Part shown: one piece after another, positions 35,838-47,774 of the stretch
How positions within the stretch are numbered: position 1 is the first letter of the stretch
Layout of the letters: every line of letters begins with the position of its first letter
Origin: Cucumis sativus
Lineage: Eukaryota > Streptophyta > Magnoliopsida > Cucurbitales > Cucurbitaceae
Reading direction: 5' to 3'
DNA: 64,000 nt
Assembly (NCBI RefSeq): GCF_000004075.3
Contig: NC_026658.2
Span: 1,674,001-1,738,000 of the forward strand
Translations under genes and position numbers: made by a program
The notes under the pieces: model-generated
The model's input: the letters and a program-made list of their open reading frames with translations, nothing else
Databases searched by the model: none
What the model was told of the DNA's origin: nothing

Positions 35838-36419
35838 TCTTAACTTTTCGTCTACACTTGCCTGCTTTGCTTTCTTATTAAAACGGCAGGGTTTTTTGTT
35901 TACTATAGAACCTTCAGCAGCCACCTATTTGTTTCGTTGACTAAGCGTTTCCTCATACTTCAAAAGGAAAAGTACTCCTTAACATTGCCATTGAACATCA
36001 ATGTCGAACCAAACTGCCAAAGAACAAACATTATCTTCAACCTTTGATTCAATATATAAACTACAAAAACATTGTCAACTAACCATACACATCGAACTGC
36101 ATAACTTAAAAGCAAAAGAATAAACGATAAAATCATTGAAGAGGTGGTGGGGGATAACAAAAACCAAAACCCCCCAAGGAAACTAGAAGAAAAATCGCCA
36201 CATGCTCTTTTCTCTTAACACAGATAATCACATTATCCTTTTTCCTTAAAATCGTAAATCCTCAACAAGAAAGCAACAAAGCATAACCTAACCACCAAAA
36301 CACACTCAAACAAGAATACCCTTCAATAAACAAAGAAAATTCCATTCTAACACCGATAAAAGAACCCCAAATTACCAAACAAATAAAAACAACCTAAAAA
36401 CACCATAATGCAAAACAAA

Positions 36420-36420
36420 A

Positions 36421-36451
<31 letters not shown>

Positions 36452-36456
36452 AAAAA
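36420..36456. repeat. (AC)n microsatellite with poly(A) tail
   Basis: About 14 AC units are followed by a run of A. It lies in the presumed leader intron of the DnaJ gene. Confidence 0.95.
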
Positions 36457-37054
36457 CTTCACATAGCATTAATATTAATCAAAACCCAAATCAAGTTAAA
36501 CAGGCAGTACCCTCACTATGGACGCTCAGCAGCTGAATTCCAAATACAGTATCCATGAACAGAATCAGTCCCTACACAAATATCGGCACAACGAATACTC
36601 CTCCCTTCACCGAAACCTGAAAAGAAGAAATACTCCTCAACGAAACCTTAAAACCAATCGAATGCTTCTAGAGTAGTTTGAAACAATCGAGGATCCCTCT
36701 AGCTTCTGACACAGATCAAAGTCAAGAGAAATTGTAGCAGGATTGTTGAAGAGAAATTGGTGTCCAAGTGAAGAGAAGGGAAAGTCGATTGTCGATTCGT
36801 TGAGAGTAGCGTTTGTATGATCGAAGTTGATAAGGAATTTGATGGAGCGGAGAGAAATAGTAGTGCATGGAGGATTTGGGTAGGCCAAAAAAATGGTGTT
36901 CTTCAAAGGTGCTTTGATGGGGGATTACGCCTGGACTGTATGAATCGACTATGTATCGTTTTTTAGTGATATTTTTGGGCGTCGTTTGAGAGAGCACAAT
37001 TTTCCTTTTTCTTTTTTCTTTTTCTTTTTTTCCTTGGAATAATTTATATATTTT

Positions 37055-37250
37055 TTTAAAATATTTATAAATATAGCTTGCATTTATAGAGTTGAAACGG
37101 TAAGTTTAGTTTCTAAACATTTTCAAATTTAGCTATCAAAATATTTACAAAATACCAAAATTTTAAATTTTATGTACCTCCTGTTCACGGTGCATCATAT
37201 GTATCTATAGATGTTAACAGGTTTCTATGAATATACATCGAATATGAAAT
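37055..37250. repeat. decayed copy of repeat family A
   Basis: Contains 'tttataaatatagc', 'tttagctatcaaaatatttac' and 'gtatctatagatgtta', matching the order of motifs in the copy at 24365-24545. Heavily diverged. Confidence 0.4.
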
Positions 37251-37346
37251 TTTTGTGTCATTTACAATAATTGTATTTTGTTTTTATTATTAAGTAACTA
37301 TCTTAACTTTAATATGGCATCTTGTTTGGGATTGATTAGTCTTAAA

Positions 37347-37848
37347 TAGAGGCGTTTAAAAAGTTCGATAAGTCCAAAAAAATAGATCATCCGCTTGGAT
37401 TTGGTCCAAATAAATGAATTTCATAGATTCGTCTAAAATTACCCGAACTAGTTGGAATTTATAATTAACGTTAAAGTGTATACTCCTTTTACTTACGTCA
37501 CAGTTATTACTTACTATACTTATTTTAGTTTTATTTAATTCATCAAAACCTCCTCGAATCTTTAAACACTTTGCAAATAAATTTATTTATTTTATTAATT
37601 AAAATTGAGTCGTTGATCTCCATTTAATATATAAAAATAATTAAACCATAATTTTACTTGTAAACATTTTAATTATTTTTATAAAATAAATAACTTAAGT
37701 AACCCAACATAACCCAATTCAAAGTTTCATATTTGGGTTGGGTTGTTCTTTTAATAAGAATTGAGTTTATGAAATTTACCATCTTTACAATTGTATTGGG
37801 CCTAAAAAGTCTTTCATTCTAATCCAATCCAACTCATAAACACCTCTA
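37347..37848. mobile_element. 502-bp hAT-type MITE
   Basis: The terminal inverted repeats are TAGAGGCGTTTA at 37347-37358 and TAAACACCTCTA at 37837-37848, matching at 11 of 12 positions. They are flanked by a perfect 8-bp direct duplication GTCTTAAA (37339-37346 and 37849-37856). An 8-bp target duplication with short TIRs beginning TAGAG is the mark of the hAT superfamily. There is no transposase frame inside, so it is non-autonomous. Inside, 'ttgggttgggttg' and 'aacccaacataaccca' form a further palindrome. Confidence 0.88.
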
Positions 37849-37859
37849 GTCTTAAATGA

Positions 37860-40200
37860 GTTGGTGGAATATGAACTCATATGTTCATTCATCATTTAAC
37901 TCCATCTTTGATTGAAATTTATTACCGTTGATACATATAAGGAAACTAATTGTGGTTGCAGTAGTTCTGATTAAGTATTAGTGAACATTACTTGATATAG
38001 AATACGTCCTAGGAAAATTCATCCTAACGGCTAACGATATTAGCCATAAATTAGGGAGAAAGGATTGGGTTCTCGCTCTCACTTTCCTCTCTCATACGTG
38101 TATTGGTATCTTGTCCTTTTTCTCGCTCAAAACATGTATGTTAGACATAGAGAAATGAGAAACTCGGGAAGAAGAACACTCTATGCAATACAGACTAATT
38201 AACAATGGAAGAGAGAAATTTTGACAAATAATGACGTAAGCAAAATGACAAAGTTCTTAAATTTTAATAAGTGAGATAACAACCATTTTGAGTATTGAGA
38301 TTGAAATTTTTTCTACAATTATCTCTTTTTGAAAACTTTCGTGCTTTTTTAAATAAATTTTTTACGAAGTTTGTACTAAAAATAATATATATTTCTGGAC
38401 CATAAGTTTTAGATATAATTTTCATTTGATTTCTAAATTTCATTTTTTATTCTTCAATTACGAGTTTGATTTTCATCTAGTTCTTGTGTTTTAGCATATT
38501 ACAATTTTATTTTTAAGTTTTGAGTTTTGTTACAATTTGGTTGATAAGTTTCCAACTTTACACTTTCAACCTTTATTTTGTACTAAATACTCAATTTAGT
38601 TTTTAGTCTTAATGTTTATTAATTGATTTAAAATAAGTTTTTTTTTTAAAAAAAAATAGTAGATTTTACAAAATATTTACAACCTACAATAAATTATATC
38701 ACTGATGGTAATTGATACGGTATAGTGATAGATGATTATTAGTTGTATAATACAAAATTTTGTCATAACTTGCAATTATTTTAATTTATTTTGCAATTTT
38801 TAAAAATACCAACAAAAATGTAAATTTAAATTTAATTTAAAAAGCAGGGAGACTTAATTAATTATAATTTGTTTAAATTAATTAATAAACTGTGATTAGA
38901 AGTGTGTATTCTTTGATTTTGGTGTGTTGAAAAGTACGAGGTTAAACAATTGTTCAACGAGATGTTTCGATCGGTTGTAGTCACATTTCACATGGTGATA
39001 GATTGATATAATTAGCAAGGCAACAAAAGTTACCAAGACTAAGAAGTATGTTAAAGATGATGATTCAAATAGGTAACGTTCTAGATTTGATTATTTATAA
39101 TTCACTAATCGAATGATTTTATTTCATTAGTGATCTAAATAGTGGGAAGAAACTGTTCATTAGTATTCAGAGTAAGGAATGTGAACTTGATGTGATTAAT
39201 TAGTTACAATATAAGTGCTAATCAATGGGTATTTTTCAAAAACTTGGTAAGAGGAAGAAGCAATGAAACTATAGTGCATGCCAATGCTTTAAATGGGAAA
39301 ATGGGTGATGACATATAGTACCTTGTTAAGAATGCTTTTTTAAAGCAGACAAGATTGATGGTGCAAAAAGGTTATATAGTCCTTTAAATTAAAATCATGG
39401 CATTGTTGCAAATTTACGTACGTACGATGCATTATTAGATGGGTTGTGTGTTGTTTATTTTAAGCAACATAACTTTACAACAAGCAAACACCTATGTAAA
39501 ACATATAAACTTGAAACTATTTGACAACTTTTCAAAAAACTGTCATGGAAGGAGGTTCAACCAGACGTTGTGACTTCTTCCATTGTAATTCATGGGTTTT
39601 CGATAGAAAGACAAAGATAAAGCAAATATTTTGTTTTAAATAACATAACAAAATGGATGCATGCCCAACTAGATGTGTGTTAACTTTTTCATAGGACGAT
39701 TCAAAATGATATGTTGCCAAAATCACATCACGTGCACCATATTGGTAGACGTACTTTCTAAATTAAAAAAAAATCAAGAAAGTTTAGATTTTCTTTTGAT
39801 TATTCTAGTATAAGAGCATTAACGTTAATGATAGGACTGACTCATCAAGAGCTTTATGATTCAAAAGTTTATAATAACCATCATCTACAACGTGATATCG
39901 ATTAAGTAGCCTAAAAAAATTAATTGCTCGATTTGTTAATACTAATAGTTTGATTGGATTAATTTGAAAAAGAAGAGCTCTTATAAATAATGGCAAAATA
40001 CACTCCAAAGTTTTTATAAAAAAACAATTTATCTTAAAAATCAAATACTTTATTAATTACTGTAAAACTCATGAGAAAAAATATTATGGAAAGTTGGAAA
40101 ATAATAAGAGAGAGAATTGGAAATTGAGAAAATAGAATTGGTAATTAAATGAATGGGATGATATTGATATTGTTACCATTATTTTAATATAATGAGTTGG
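37860..40200. other. intergenic AT-rich DNA
   Basis: Apart from one copy of repeat family A I see no gene, RNA or bounded mobile element between the hAT MITE and the U5 gene. Confidence 0.45.
38640..38830. repeat. decayed copy of repeat family A
   Basis: Contains 'attttacaaaatatttac', 'gtgatagatgatt' and 'attttgcaatttttaaaaat' in the same order as in the other copies. Confidence 0.4.
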
Positions 40201-40205
40201 GGACT

Positions 40206-40255
40206 TCCCACATCGGAAGGAAACATTTCAGTGGACCGCTTAGCCAATATAAATA
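40206..40255 (+). promoter_or_regulatory. plant snRNA promoter: USE and TATA box of the U5 gene
   Basis: TCCCACATCG at 40206-40215 matches the plant upstream sequence element of snRNA genes. TATAAATA lies at 40248-40255. The 32-bp gap between them is the spacing of the RNA polymerase II class (U1, U2, U4, U5). The polymerase III class (U6, U3) has about ten bases less. Confidence 0.9.
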
Positions 40256-40280
40256 TCTCCAATGTTGCCTCGGACGATTC

Positions 40281-40405
40281 ACGCAGCCGTGCGGTGAGCA
40301 CAAAGCGAGCTATTCTTTCGCCTTTTACCAAAAAATACCGTGTGCTCCCCGTGCCAAGCGGCATACGCCTATTTTTGGAGGACCCCACCTCTTTCCGGTG
40401 GTCGG
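40281..40405 (+). ncRNA. U5: U5 spliceosomal snRNA
   Basis: The invariant loop I, CTTTCGCCTTTTAC, lies at about 40316-40329. The lower stem pairs gagcac (40295-40300) with gtgctc (about 40342-40347). An Sm-protein site (tatttttgg) is at about 40370-40378. It is followed by a 3' stem-loop with arms ccacc and ggtgg. The snRNA promoter and 3' box are both present, so this looks like a functional gene and not a dispersed pseudogene. U5 aligns the two exons in the spliceosome. Compared with the standard loop flank (CTAAAGAAT) this copy reads CCAAAAAAT, which weakens the pair closing the loop. The ends are estimates: the 5' end from TATA spacing and the 3' end from the stem-loop. Confidence 0.92.
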
Positions 40406-40411
40406 TCCCTA

Positions 40412-40428
40412 CAGAACTCAAAGTAAAA
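40412..40428 (+). terminator. snRNA 3' box
   Basis: CAGAACTCAAAGTAAAA fits the plant 3'-end formation signal CA(N)3-10AGTNNAA, placed a few bases after the U5 3' stem-loop. Confidence 0.8.
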
Positions 40429-40439
40429 TTTTTAATTCA

Positions 40440-41560
40440 CCATGTCCTTTGGGCTAATAAATTATAAAATACATTTATTTGGTTTATATTTTTGACAGTT
40501 TTCCTTTTATTTTCTACTTTTAAATAGAGGTATAAATGTTAAATAATTGTAGTCTTTTTAACATTGCATTTCTAAATTATTTCTCCAATGTTGTATTTTA
40601 AGTTAAAATTGTAGGAATGTATTCATTAATTAATTTGTTTTATTTGGCAAAAGATAGACAATATCAAGAAGATAAAATAGAGATGTATTTTACATCATCA
40701 TATAAATTATTATTCAACGTCTATTAAAGACAATATTAAAGCTTCATTTAAGAGACACATTTATGATTATGATTATTTATTTTTTGACTGATTATATTTT
40801 GATGTTTATTTTACAATAGATAGAAAAAAAAAATTATTTATTTTTATTCTTTTGTAAGTTTCAACTTTATGTGATAAAAAAAAGGTAAAAGAAGTTTTCT
40901 AATCAAATTAGATATATTTGGATAAATGCTAAAACAAATCTCATTAATTATAACTTAAATATCTAGGTCTAAATTTTAATATAAATATGTAAGTGTTTTC
41001 TTTCACACCACAACAGTACCAACAGACACTAAAAATCATAGTTCTTTGTGCAATAGACTAAAAGAAGATGTCAATAATTGTATGAATAGGAAGGTTCAAT
41101 TACTATTTGTTAATAGTAGACTTAATTGTTTATAATAGCAATAATTGTATGAATACGAAGGTTTAATTATTATTTGTTAATAGTTAAAATCTATCTAACA
41201 TTTCAAAATGTAAATGTCTTGTCATTTACTGTTAAACTCACTAGAAAGAGATTAACTTTTAGAATTAAATTTGAAGGTTCTACTATATTTATACAACATT
41301 TATATAATTGTATGAGTTTGAGAGTCCAATTAGCGTGAGTTAATAGGTCAAATGTATAAAGTTAATAGGTCAAGTGTATAGTTATGTTGTTGGAAAGTTC
41401 ACTTAACCAAGATTGATTTAAGAGATTAAAATTGAAAGGTGTAGTTGCAGTCTGAAGGAGAGAGGGTGTGATGTGTGAACAATTTGCTGAAAAAATAAAT
41501 CATTCCCGTATTGAAAATCGTCAGAGGCTAAAGAAGAAAGAGAAAGGCTGGACCAAATAG
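40440..41560. other. intergenic AT-rich DNA with a 67-bp imperfect duplication
   Basis: The sequence 'caataattgtatgaata...' at 41072 recurs at 41139 with a few changes, giving an imperfect tandem repeat of 67 bp. A second short repeat ('ttaataggtcaa') is near 41340-41380. No gene is visible. Confidence 0.6.
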
Positions 41561-42125
41561 CCGCATAAAGAACGCCAAACTCCAAAGATTGGGAACAACA
41601 CGCCAGATGCTAATAAGCCATTACGCGATTGCAAACCCATCGTTATCCATTGAAGATAAGATCCCAACTCCCAATTCGTCTACATTACGTGTAATCCACC
41701 AAATCTTCACTTTCATTTCCTACCCTCCTCCTCCGCCTTCTCCATATTTATCTCAATCCCAATTCCCCCTTTTGCTCTTTTTCTGTTTTCTCTCTATCCA
41801 AACAGAAATTTGAGTTAAAAGTGAGCAGGAACTATCTGGGTTACAACCAAAAAGGGGTTTTTTAGTTCAATCTTCCATTTGGGTTTTCACCGTTTGGTGT
41901 TTTTGTGCTGTGGGTTGAATGATTTCATCAAGAAACAAACAAAGTTTTGGTTATCACATCTATCCACTTGCTGTGTTTGTTGTTGACGGGTTTTAGACTG
42001 GCTTTCCAATCCAATCATAGTCCCCCCCTTTTATTTATTTATCCATTGCCCTCGACTCTTTCAACAAAAGCGTTGTTGGGTTTTCTTTTTCTTTGAGAGG
42101 ATTTTGTGTTTTTCATAGAAGAATT

Positions 42126-44266
42126 ATGATGCAACGACACCAGCGAGACGGGGGGGAGTCGAGTGTTTTCTACGAGCTTTCTTCTCTTGTTATGAATATT
42201 CTCCGATCTCCTCCGCCGTCGATTCCGTTTCCCGATCATTCGCCGGTGGTTTCAACCGCCTCATCGTCGCGACGGACGATTCCAGCGCAGATAACTCCGG
42301 CGGGGTTTGCGTCGCTACTTTTAGGAATTTCTCTGGCTCTGATGCTCTGTGGATCAGTTACCTTCTTCATCGGCTTCATGATGATGCCTTGGGTTATTGG
42401 ATTGATTATGTTTTTCTATGTCGCCGCGGTGGTTTCCTGTCTCTCCATGATCGGACGCTCGATTATCTGCTACGCCACGGCTCCGCCTAGAAAGGATATT
42501 CCAGGTACGATGGCCTGTTTTGATGATTTTCATTTGAACCTCAATTTCGCTTTCATACAATTTTGTTTTGTTTGAATGTCTTGTCATCAATTCTGAATCT
42601 TAGAAGTAAATTTCTCTTCAATTGTTATGTTAAATTCTATGTTTCTGTTAGAATTTTGTCTTTTCTTGAACCCCAATGATGGAGATGCCTTTATGTCCTA
42701 GATTCTGAAGATCAACCAGGTTTTTCATATGATTGAAGAACTAATCGTTTGGGGAAAGAAAATTGTCTTACAAAACAGATAAAGCAAGGGTTCCTAACAG
42801 TCTATATTTCAAACTGTACAATCTCAGAATAGAAACCGACGAAGAATTACAAATACAAATACATATACGTGTCGTAGAAGTGTTGGAGTGCTCAAGTATT
42901 TGGTAGGGACTAAAGTGTGTGCTTTTTAAGTAACCGATTTTGATTTCTTTTGATAGCTAGGTTATGGACCTTATGGTTGATTTTTCCAAAATTGTGTCAC
43001 TTTCACGATGGCCTTGTAGTGCAGGGCACCATGATATGGACTAAATATCTTACACTTTTTTCTTTTGATGATCTTTCTCTTTTCTTTTTTGACACCTATA
43101 AGAGTTGCGGTCAGCGTCTAGGTGTCAAGGATATTCTTAGTATATTAAATCCTAGGTAGGTCTTCATGGATGGAATTCATTTCATTTTTCGAATTCATTT
43201 CCTTTTTCTTCTAACCTTTATCAAATTTAGTTTTTTATTTATAGACGGGTTGCTGGAGGAAGCATTGATGATTTTCTTCCTATAATCTTAATATTACGAT
43301 CCCATTATCAGGACCATGACCCACCATTGGGCTAACTTTGAGAAAGAAATAGGCTTTAAACGAAGACTTGAACCTAAAACTTTGGAGGCTTTTTCCAAAC
43401 TTCCCCATCATGTACTATTAGACCCACCAAACTTGTCAAGCCATTGGCTGAGCATTTGAAAATCCGAAAACGAAAAGGTCGTTGTGAGAAATGAGAATGC
43501 TAAACTCTCTATTTGCTTTGTTGGGGTTGATTTTCCTTTTCATTAACCCTCCACAACTTGCACAGGGGGACCCATTAATATGCTAGAGCTATGTATGCTT
43601 TACAACTTCAAATGAAGGTTGGATCATTATGAAGAATGGTTCGTAAGGGATCCAAAGATGGTAGTATCAAAATCCGTGAACGTATAGATATTAGAATCTA
43701 CAGGGAATGTCAACATCAATACTAAAAGAAAAAATGAAGATAGCTCCTTCTTTGGTGTGTAATTCAGAATTGTGGGATATGTATTTTGTTCCTACTCCAA
43801 AATGGAGACCGATTTTTCATCTTTGTTTGTGACCTCGTGAGCTGTTTGTAGCTTTTCATAGTTTCATTCAAATGTCTTGCAAATGAAAATTGAAAAAATC
43901 AGAAGTTTTAAACATAAATGACTTCAACCAAGGAGTCGTACTTTTAAAAAATTTCATGTGCAATCTTGGGTGTTGAACACGAACAGATGTGGCTATTTTC
44001 TGCAAAAGCCGTTAGTTAGAAAGTGTTGCCTGAACTAAAAGCTTCAAGTTTAATCAATGCTTTATTTCTGAACGTATTTGTTAATTAGTTTTGCATTTGT
44101 AGAGTCATGTAGGACTAGCCTTGACTAACTTTTTCCTATCCATACGATGTTGTTTAATCAGCAACCAGTTCATCCATCGTTCCCATTTCTTGTTTGCTAC
44201 AAATTTAGAATTTCTTAACTCAAATTTCCCATCAACTTTGTGGCTGCAGCTTGGAAACTAATGTGA
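42126..44266 (+). CDS. small two-pass membrane protein of unknown function, 131 aa
   Basis: Two exons, 42126-42504 and 44250-44266. The second supplies only the last codons (A-W-K-L-M-stop). The start is MMQRHQRDGG, the first ATG in a good leader, because the open frame upstream of it has no ATG. The N-terminal 55 residues are soluble and rich in Ser and Pro. Two hydrophobic segments follow: about 60-87 (GFASLLLGISLALMLCGSV) and 88-110 (PWVIGLIMFFYVAAVV). A short basic tail is RKDIPAWKLM. I recall a plant-specific family with the same QITPAGFASLLLGISLALMLCG core and a conserved IPxWKL end, but I know no function. The 1.75-kb intron has one long non-coding stretch and no bounded repeat I can name. 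The leader starts near 41700. Confidence 0.88.
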
Positions 44267-44569
44267 AGAGGTAGATGATGATGGAAAATGGAAACAAGCA
44301 AATGTTGTTTACGTGGCAGTGGGCTGCTCTATTTCCTTGGTTCTGCCTCCCTGGGTGGCTTTCTTCTCGACTCGACGAGGAAGAAGTGTTTGTTAATATT
44401 ATATTTTCATACCATACTGGATCCTGTTGATATTGTTTCTGTTAAATAGAAGGGAGCAAAATGTTGGAAGGTTTAAGAATATGATAAAGAAATGCAAGAA
44501 GTGGGGGACTTAGTTCCATTTCATTTCCTCCTCTTACCCTTAGGCCATCATCCATACCTTTGAGGTAAA

Positions 44570-47500
44570 TCTGTATTGATTAGAGAAGTAAATTAGCTGG
44601 TTAGGTTCTCAAATATGAATTCAAGAAGTATGTTCCCCTCCCCCGTATTGCCTTTTCCTTTTCAAGATTTTCTTCAAAAACATTACTAAAGGTTCTAGAA
44701 CGGCGTTTGATGAAAAAACTTTAAGAGAACATGTGGAGATGTTACGTTTCTCTTTTCTAATAGAAATAGAGTTGTCAAAAAGTCTTACCCTATCTATTAT
44801 TTGAAGACGAGAGAGTTACTTATTACGGATAATCTCGTAGTTGTTTTCCTAACTATAGTTTGGGTTTGCCTATTTTGTATAATATAGCAGTGAAATAGGC
44901 AATTAGTCTAAGAATTAATTCTACTTCAGCTTTCATCTTTTTTTTTTTATTGGTTAGAGTATAATTAGGTGGGGCGAGTTTTCGTTTAATTTTTTTTTGT
45001 CCTCTCTTTTGAGGTCAAATATATTACTTGACAAAAGGTTTATTTGAAAAGACTTTCTCAAAATACTTTAGTGAAATTTACAAAACTAATCTACTTCTTT
45101 GATATCTTTTTATATAAAAATGAAACATTGGATCTAATACTTAGTCTCTAAGTAAAAGTTAAAGCAACTTAATTATTAATATATATAATTTGTAGCAAGT
45201 AGCATCCACGTTAATGTAATCTTAATCCTTTAACATCAAACTTGTAGCCTATAATAGGTAGATGTCAACACGAACCAAGAGTACATTTTGTTTTTAATAA
45301 TATGTCAAAAGTGCATTTTGTTTTTAATAATATGTAATTGTTTAAAAAATGGTAAATTTTGTTATTGTATTTTATGGCTTTTCTGTAATAAATTTTTGTA
45401 CTAATGTACAAATCATTGTTATTCATTTGAGTGATTGGTAAAAAAAATGTTTAAATATAGTAAAAATAAAATAAGAAATGTTGCATTTTCAAGTATTTTA
45501 ATTTTGTGGTTTAGTGGTTTTAATCTGAAAAATTGTGTTAAATTAAAGCTTCGTAGTGTATACTCTTTGAAAAGTTTTTATTAATAGATGGTTGACTATT
45601 AGAAATTAGTTTATTCAATCTCTATACTCTACGCTATTAATTATTTTATCTTAACGTTTATGTCATCTATGTTTTTAATTTTTTCTTTCTTGAATCAACT
45701 TTTCAAATAAATGTTAAAATATAAATCAAATCAATTAGATACAACTTTAGATACATTCTTGACTAGAAGATAGATGTTGAAATATTTTCATTGCAAATTC
45801 TTGTACTAAAAAATGTGGAGATTTAGTCCTTAATTAAAATGTAGAGTTGAGATAAATAGTTGCATTGAAAGTTTTAAAATATACTAAAATTTTCCTTCTT
45901 TGATCTTTACATCGGTAGATTAACTTTCTGTTTCTCAATATGAATGCACTCGAAAAACCTATAAAAGTGAAACAACGGGACATAAGCCAACTCGTGAGGG
46001 GAGATGATGTGATTCAACACCACTTTTTGAGTTTGTTTACCACCACTAATTAGTTTATTATCATTATTAACCTTTTTTTTCTTATTTATCGATTTATGAG
46101 TGAAATAATCGATTTCTAGTCTCGAAGTTGATAGTATAAGTACTAGGTGAGACATTAGTTTGTACATTTCATTGCGCACATTTATGTTGCCAAAATTAGT
46201 CACATCTCTTTTCGGTGAAGTGACTATTTGAAAAATTATCAAGGGTCGTCTTGACAAACTTTTTATTAATGTTTTCTTCAAACTTTGATTGCATGCCTAC
46301 TTTAGGATGAGAATGATGGGTCCAACATTTGATGAATCAAGCGTCGTGCTGAAAGTTTGATAAAGTTGCATTGTCAATAAAAGAATAAATTAGATAACCA
46401 ATTAAAGTTTCCAACAAACGTTTAGGAATAGACACAACTAAGAGGTTTGCCTAAAAGTAACTACCTAAAGAAAGTGCATAATAGCTCACTAATCAACCAC
46501 TCTTGCACTAAGAATAAAAAACGAGGGACCAAAGTTGTTATTTTTGAAATATATAAGGACCAAAATAAATAACTTATGCATACATGGACTAAAATAAACA
46601 AAGATTGAAGTATAGGAACAACAAACATCTAGTTGTGTTCTAAACTGATTCTCGTAAGTTTATGTATGAGTAGGAAATTGAGCTACCACTTTGTAACTCA
46701 ACCGCATAAGGTTGAAGGTTAGAAGAAAGAGGATTTGTGAAGGACCTATGAATGTGATCGTTAACACACTCTGACCCAATAGAGTTAGAAGAAAGAGCTT
46801 TGAAGATAGCAAATGAAGAAAAAGAGATCTTGAGATCTATAGTGAATTGAGCACAAAGCCTATTAGAAAAATTGCATATCAATAAATAGGCTACAAGGCC
46901 AAAAAGATAAAAAAAAAAATGTTTATGTACTCGATGAAATCATTGCTTGTGCTCTTGGGAAAAACTCCCCACTATTAGAATAAGTACAAAGTAACAATAA
47001 GTAGAAAAAAAAACAATAAAACTAGAAATAAAAACGTACACAATATTTATACTTCGTAAAAAAATCAATTTTGTCTGAGTAGTAAGTGTAGATAGTTGGT
47101 CGATTTTTCCAATCTTTGAAAAAACTCAAACAAAAAACTTCAAATTAAAAAAAAATTACAAAAAAGAATTCACTGTGTGAAAAATTACTACGATCAGATC
47201 ACACATAATACATAAAATATTTCTTAACTTCAAATAAATACTTTTTTATAATTATCAACTTAAATATAGTACAATAGACGAGTAGGTGAATTCGATCTAA
47301 AATTTGAGTATATATGAAAAGAGAACGATGTATTGAGCAGAGGTTGTGTGTGTCTTTGTCCATATGAAAGCTCTCAACTAACTACCAATCTATCACACTC
47401 TCCACTACTTTATAAAAATATTCTTCATCCATTAATCAAAATTCATTTCCATCTTTACCCAAAACACCCTTCGTTTTTTTTTACAACAATACGTTTGGCC

Positions 47501-47600
47501 AGGCAATGCCTACAAGGGTAGTTTCGTCATGTATGGGTTAAATTTTCGGTTTTCTTAACTCTTAACGGTCCAACTTTGACCCTTTCTTTTTTAAGAGGAG
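44570..47600. other. intergenic AT-rich DNA
   Basis: Contains a 30-bp direct repeat at about 45283-45340 ('cattttgtttttaataatatgt' twice) and the organellar rRNA relic at 46431-46530. The frame of 124 codons near 45907-46281 (minus strand) is low in complexity and without recognisable domains, so I do not call it a gene. From about 47330 the sequence becomes the promoter side of the next gene. Confidence 0.5.
46431..46530 (+). pseudogene. decayed organellar 23S rRNA fragment (NUPT or NUMT)
   Basis: The phrases 'aggtttgcctaaaagtaac' and 'gcataatagctcact', then 'cactcttgcactaagaataa', follow the order of the conserved 23S/26S rRNA segment around GTAATAGCTCACT. Most differences from the plastid sequence I remember are C-to-T or G-to-A. 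That is the pattern expected when methylated organellar DNA decays in the nucleus. Plastid origin is more likely than mitochondrial, but I cannot settle it by eye. Confidence 0.75.
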
Positions 47601-47637
47601 AGGAAGAGGAAGAGGAAGAAGAAGAAAGGTTTTAGAA

Positions 47638-47676
47638 ATGGCGGTTCCAATTTCTTCCATTGGAACATTCAGATGA
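47638..47676 (+). promoter_or_regulatory. 12-codon upstream ORF in the C2-GRAM gene leader
   Basis: ATG at 47638 encodes MAVPISSIGTFR and stops at TGA 47674-47676, about 100 bases before the main start at 47775. Its context (aaATGGCG) is strong, better than that of the main start, so it may limit translation. Confidence 0.5.
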
Positions 47677-47774
47677 CTTTTTCGAGCCATTCAAAGTCTT
47701 CATAAACGCCAATTATTTTTTATTGATTGAATATGTCTTCTTCAATTCTCCTCCACTTTGAATTCAGGCCTCAA

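Noticed and set aside
40179..40467. Open frames on both strands over the U5 gene
   Set aside because: They coincide with a complete snRNA gene, have no protein domain, and are explained by its higher GC content.
45907..46281. A 124-codon minus-strand frame
   Set aside because: The composition is AT-driven and low in complexity, no domain is visible, and no splice partners or promoter are apparent.
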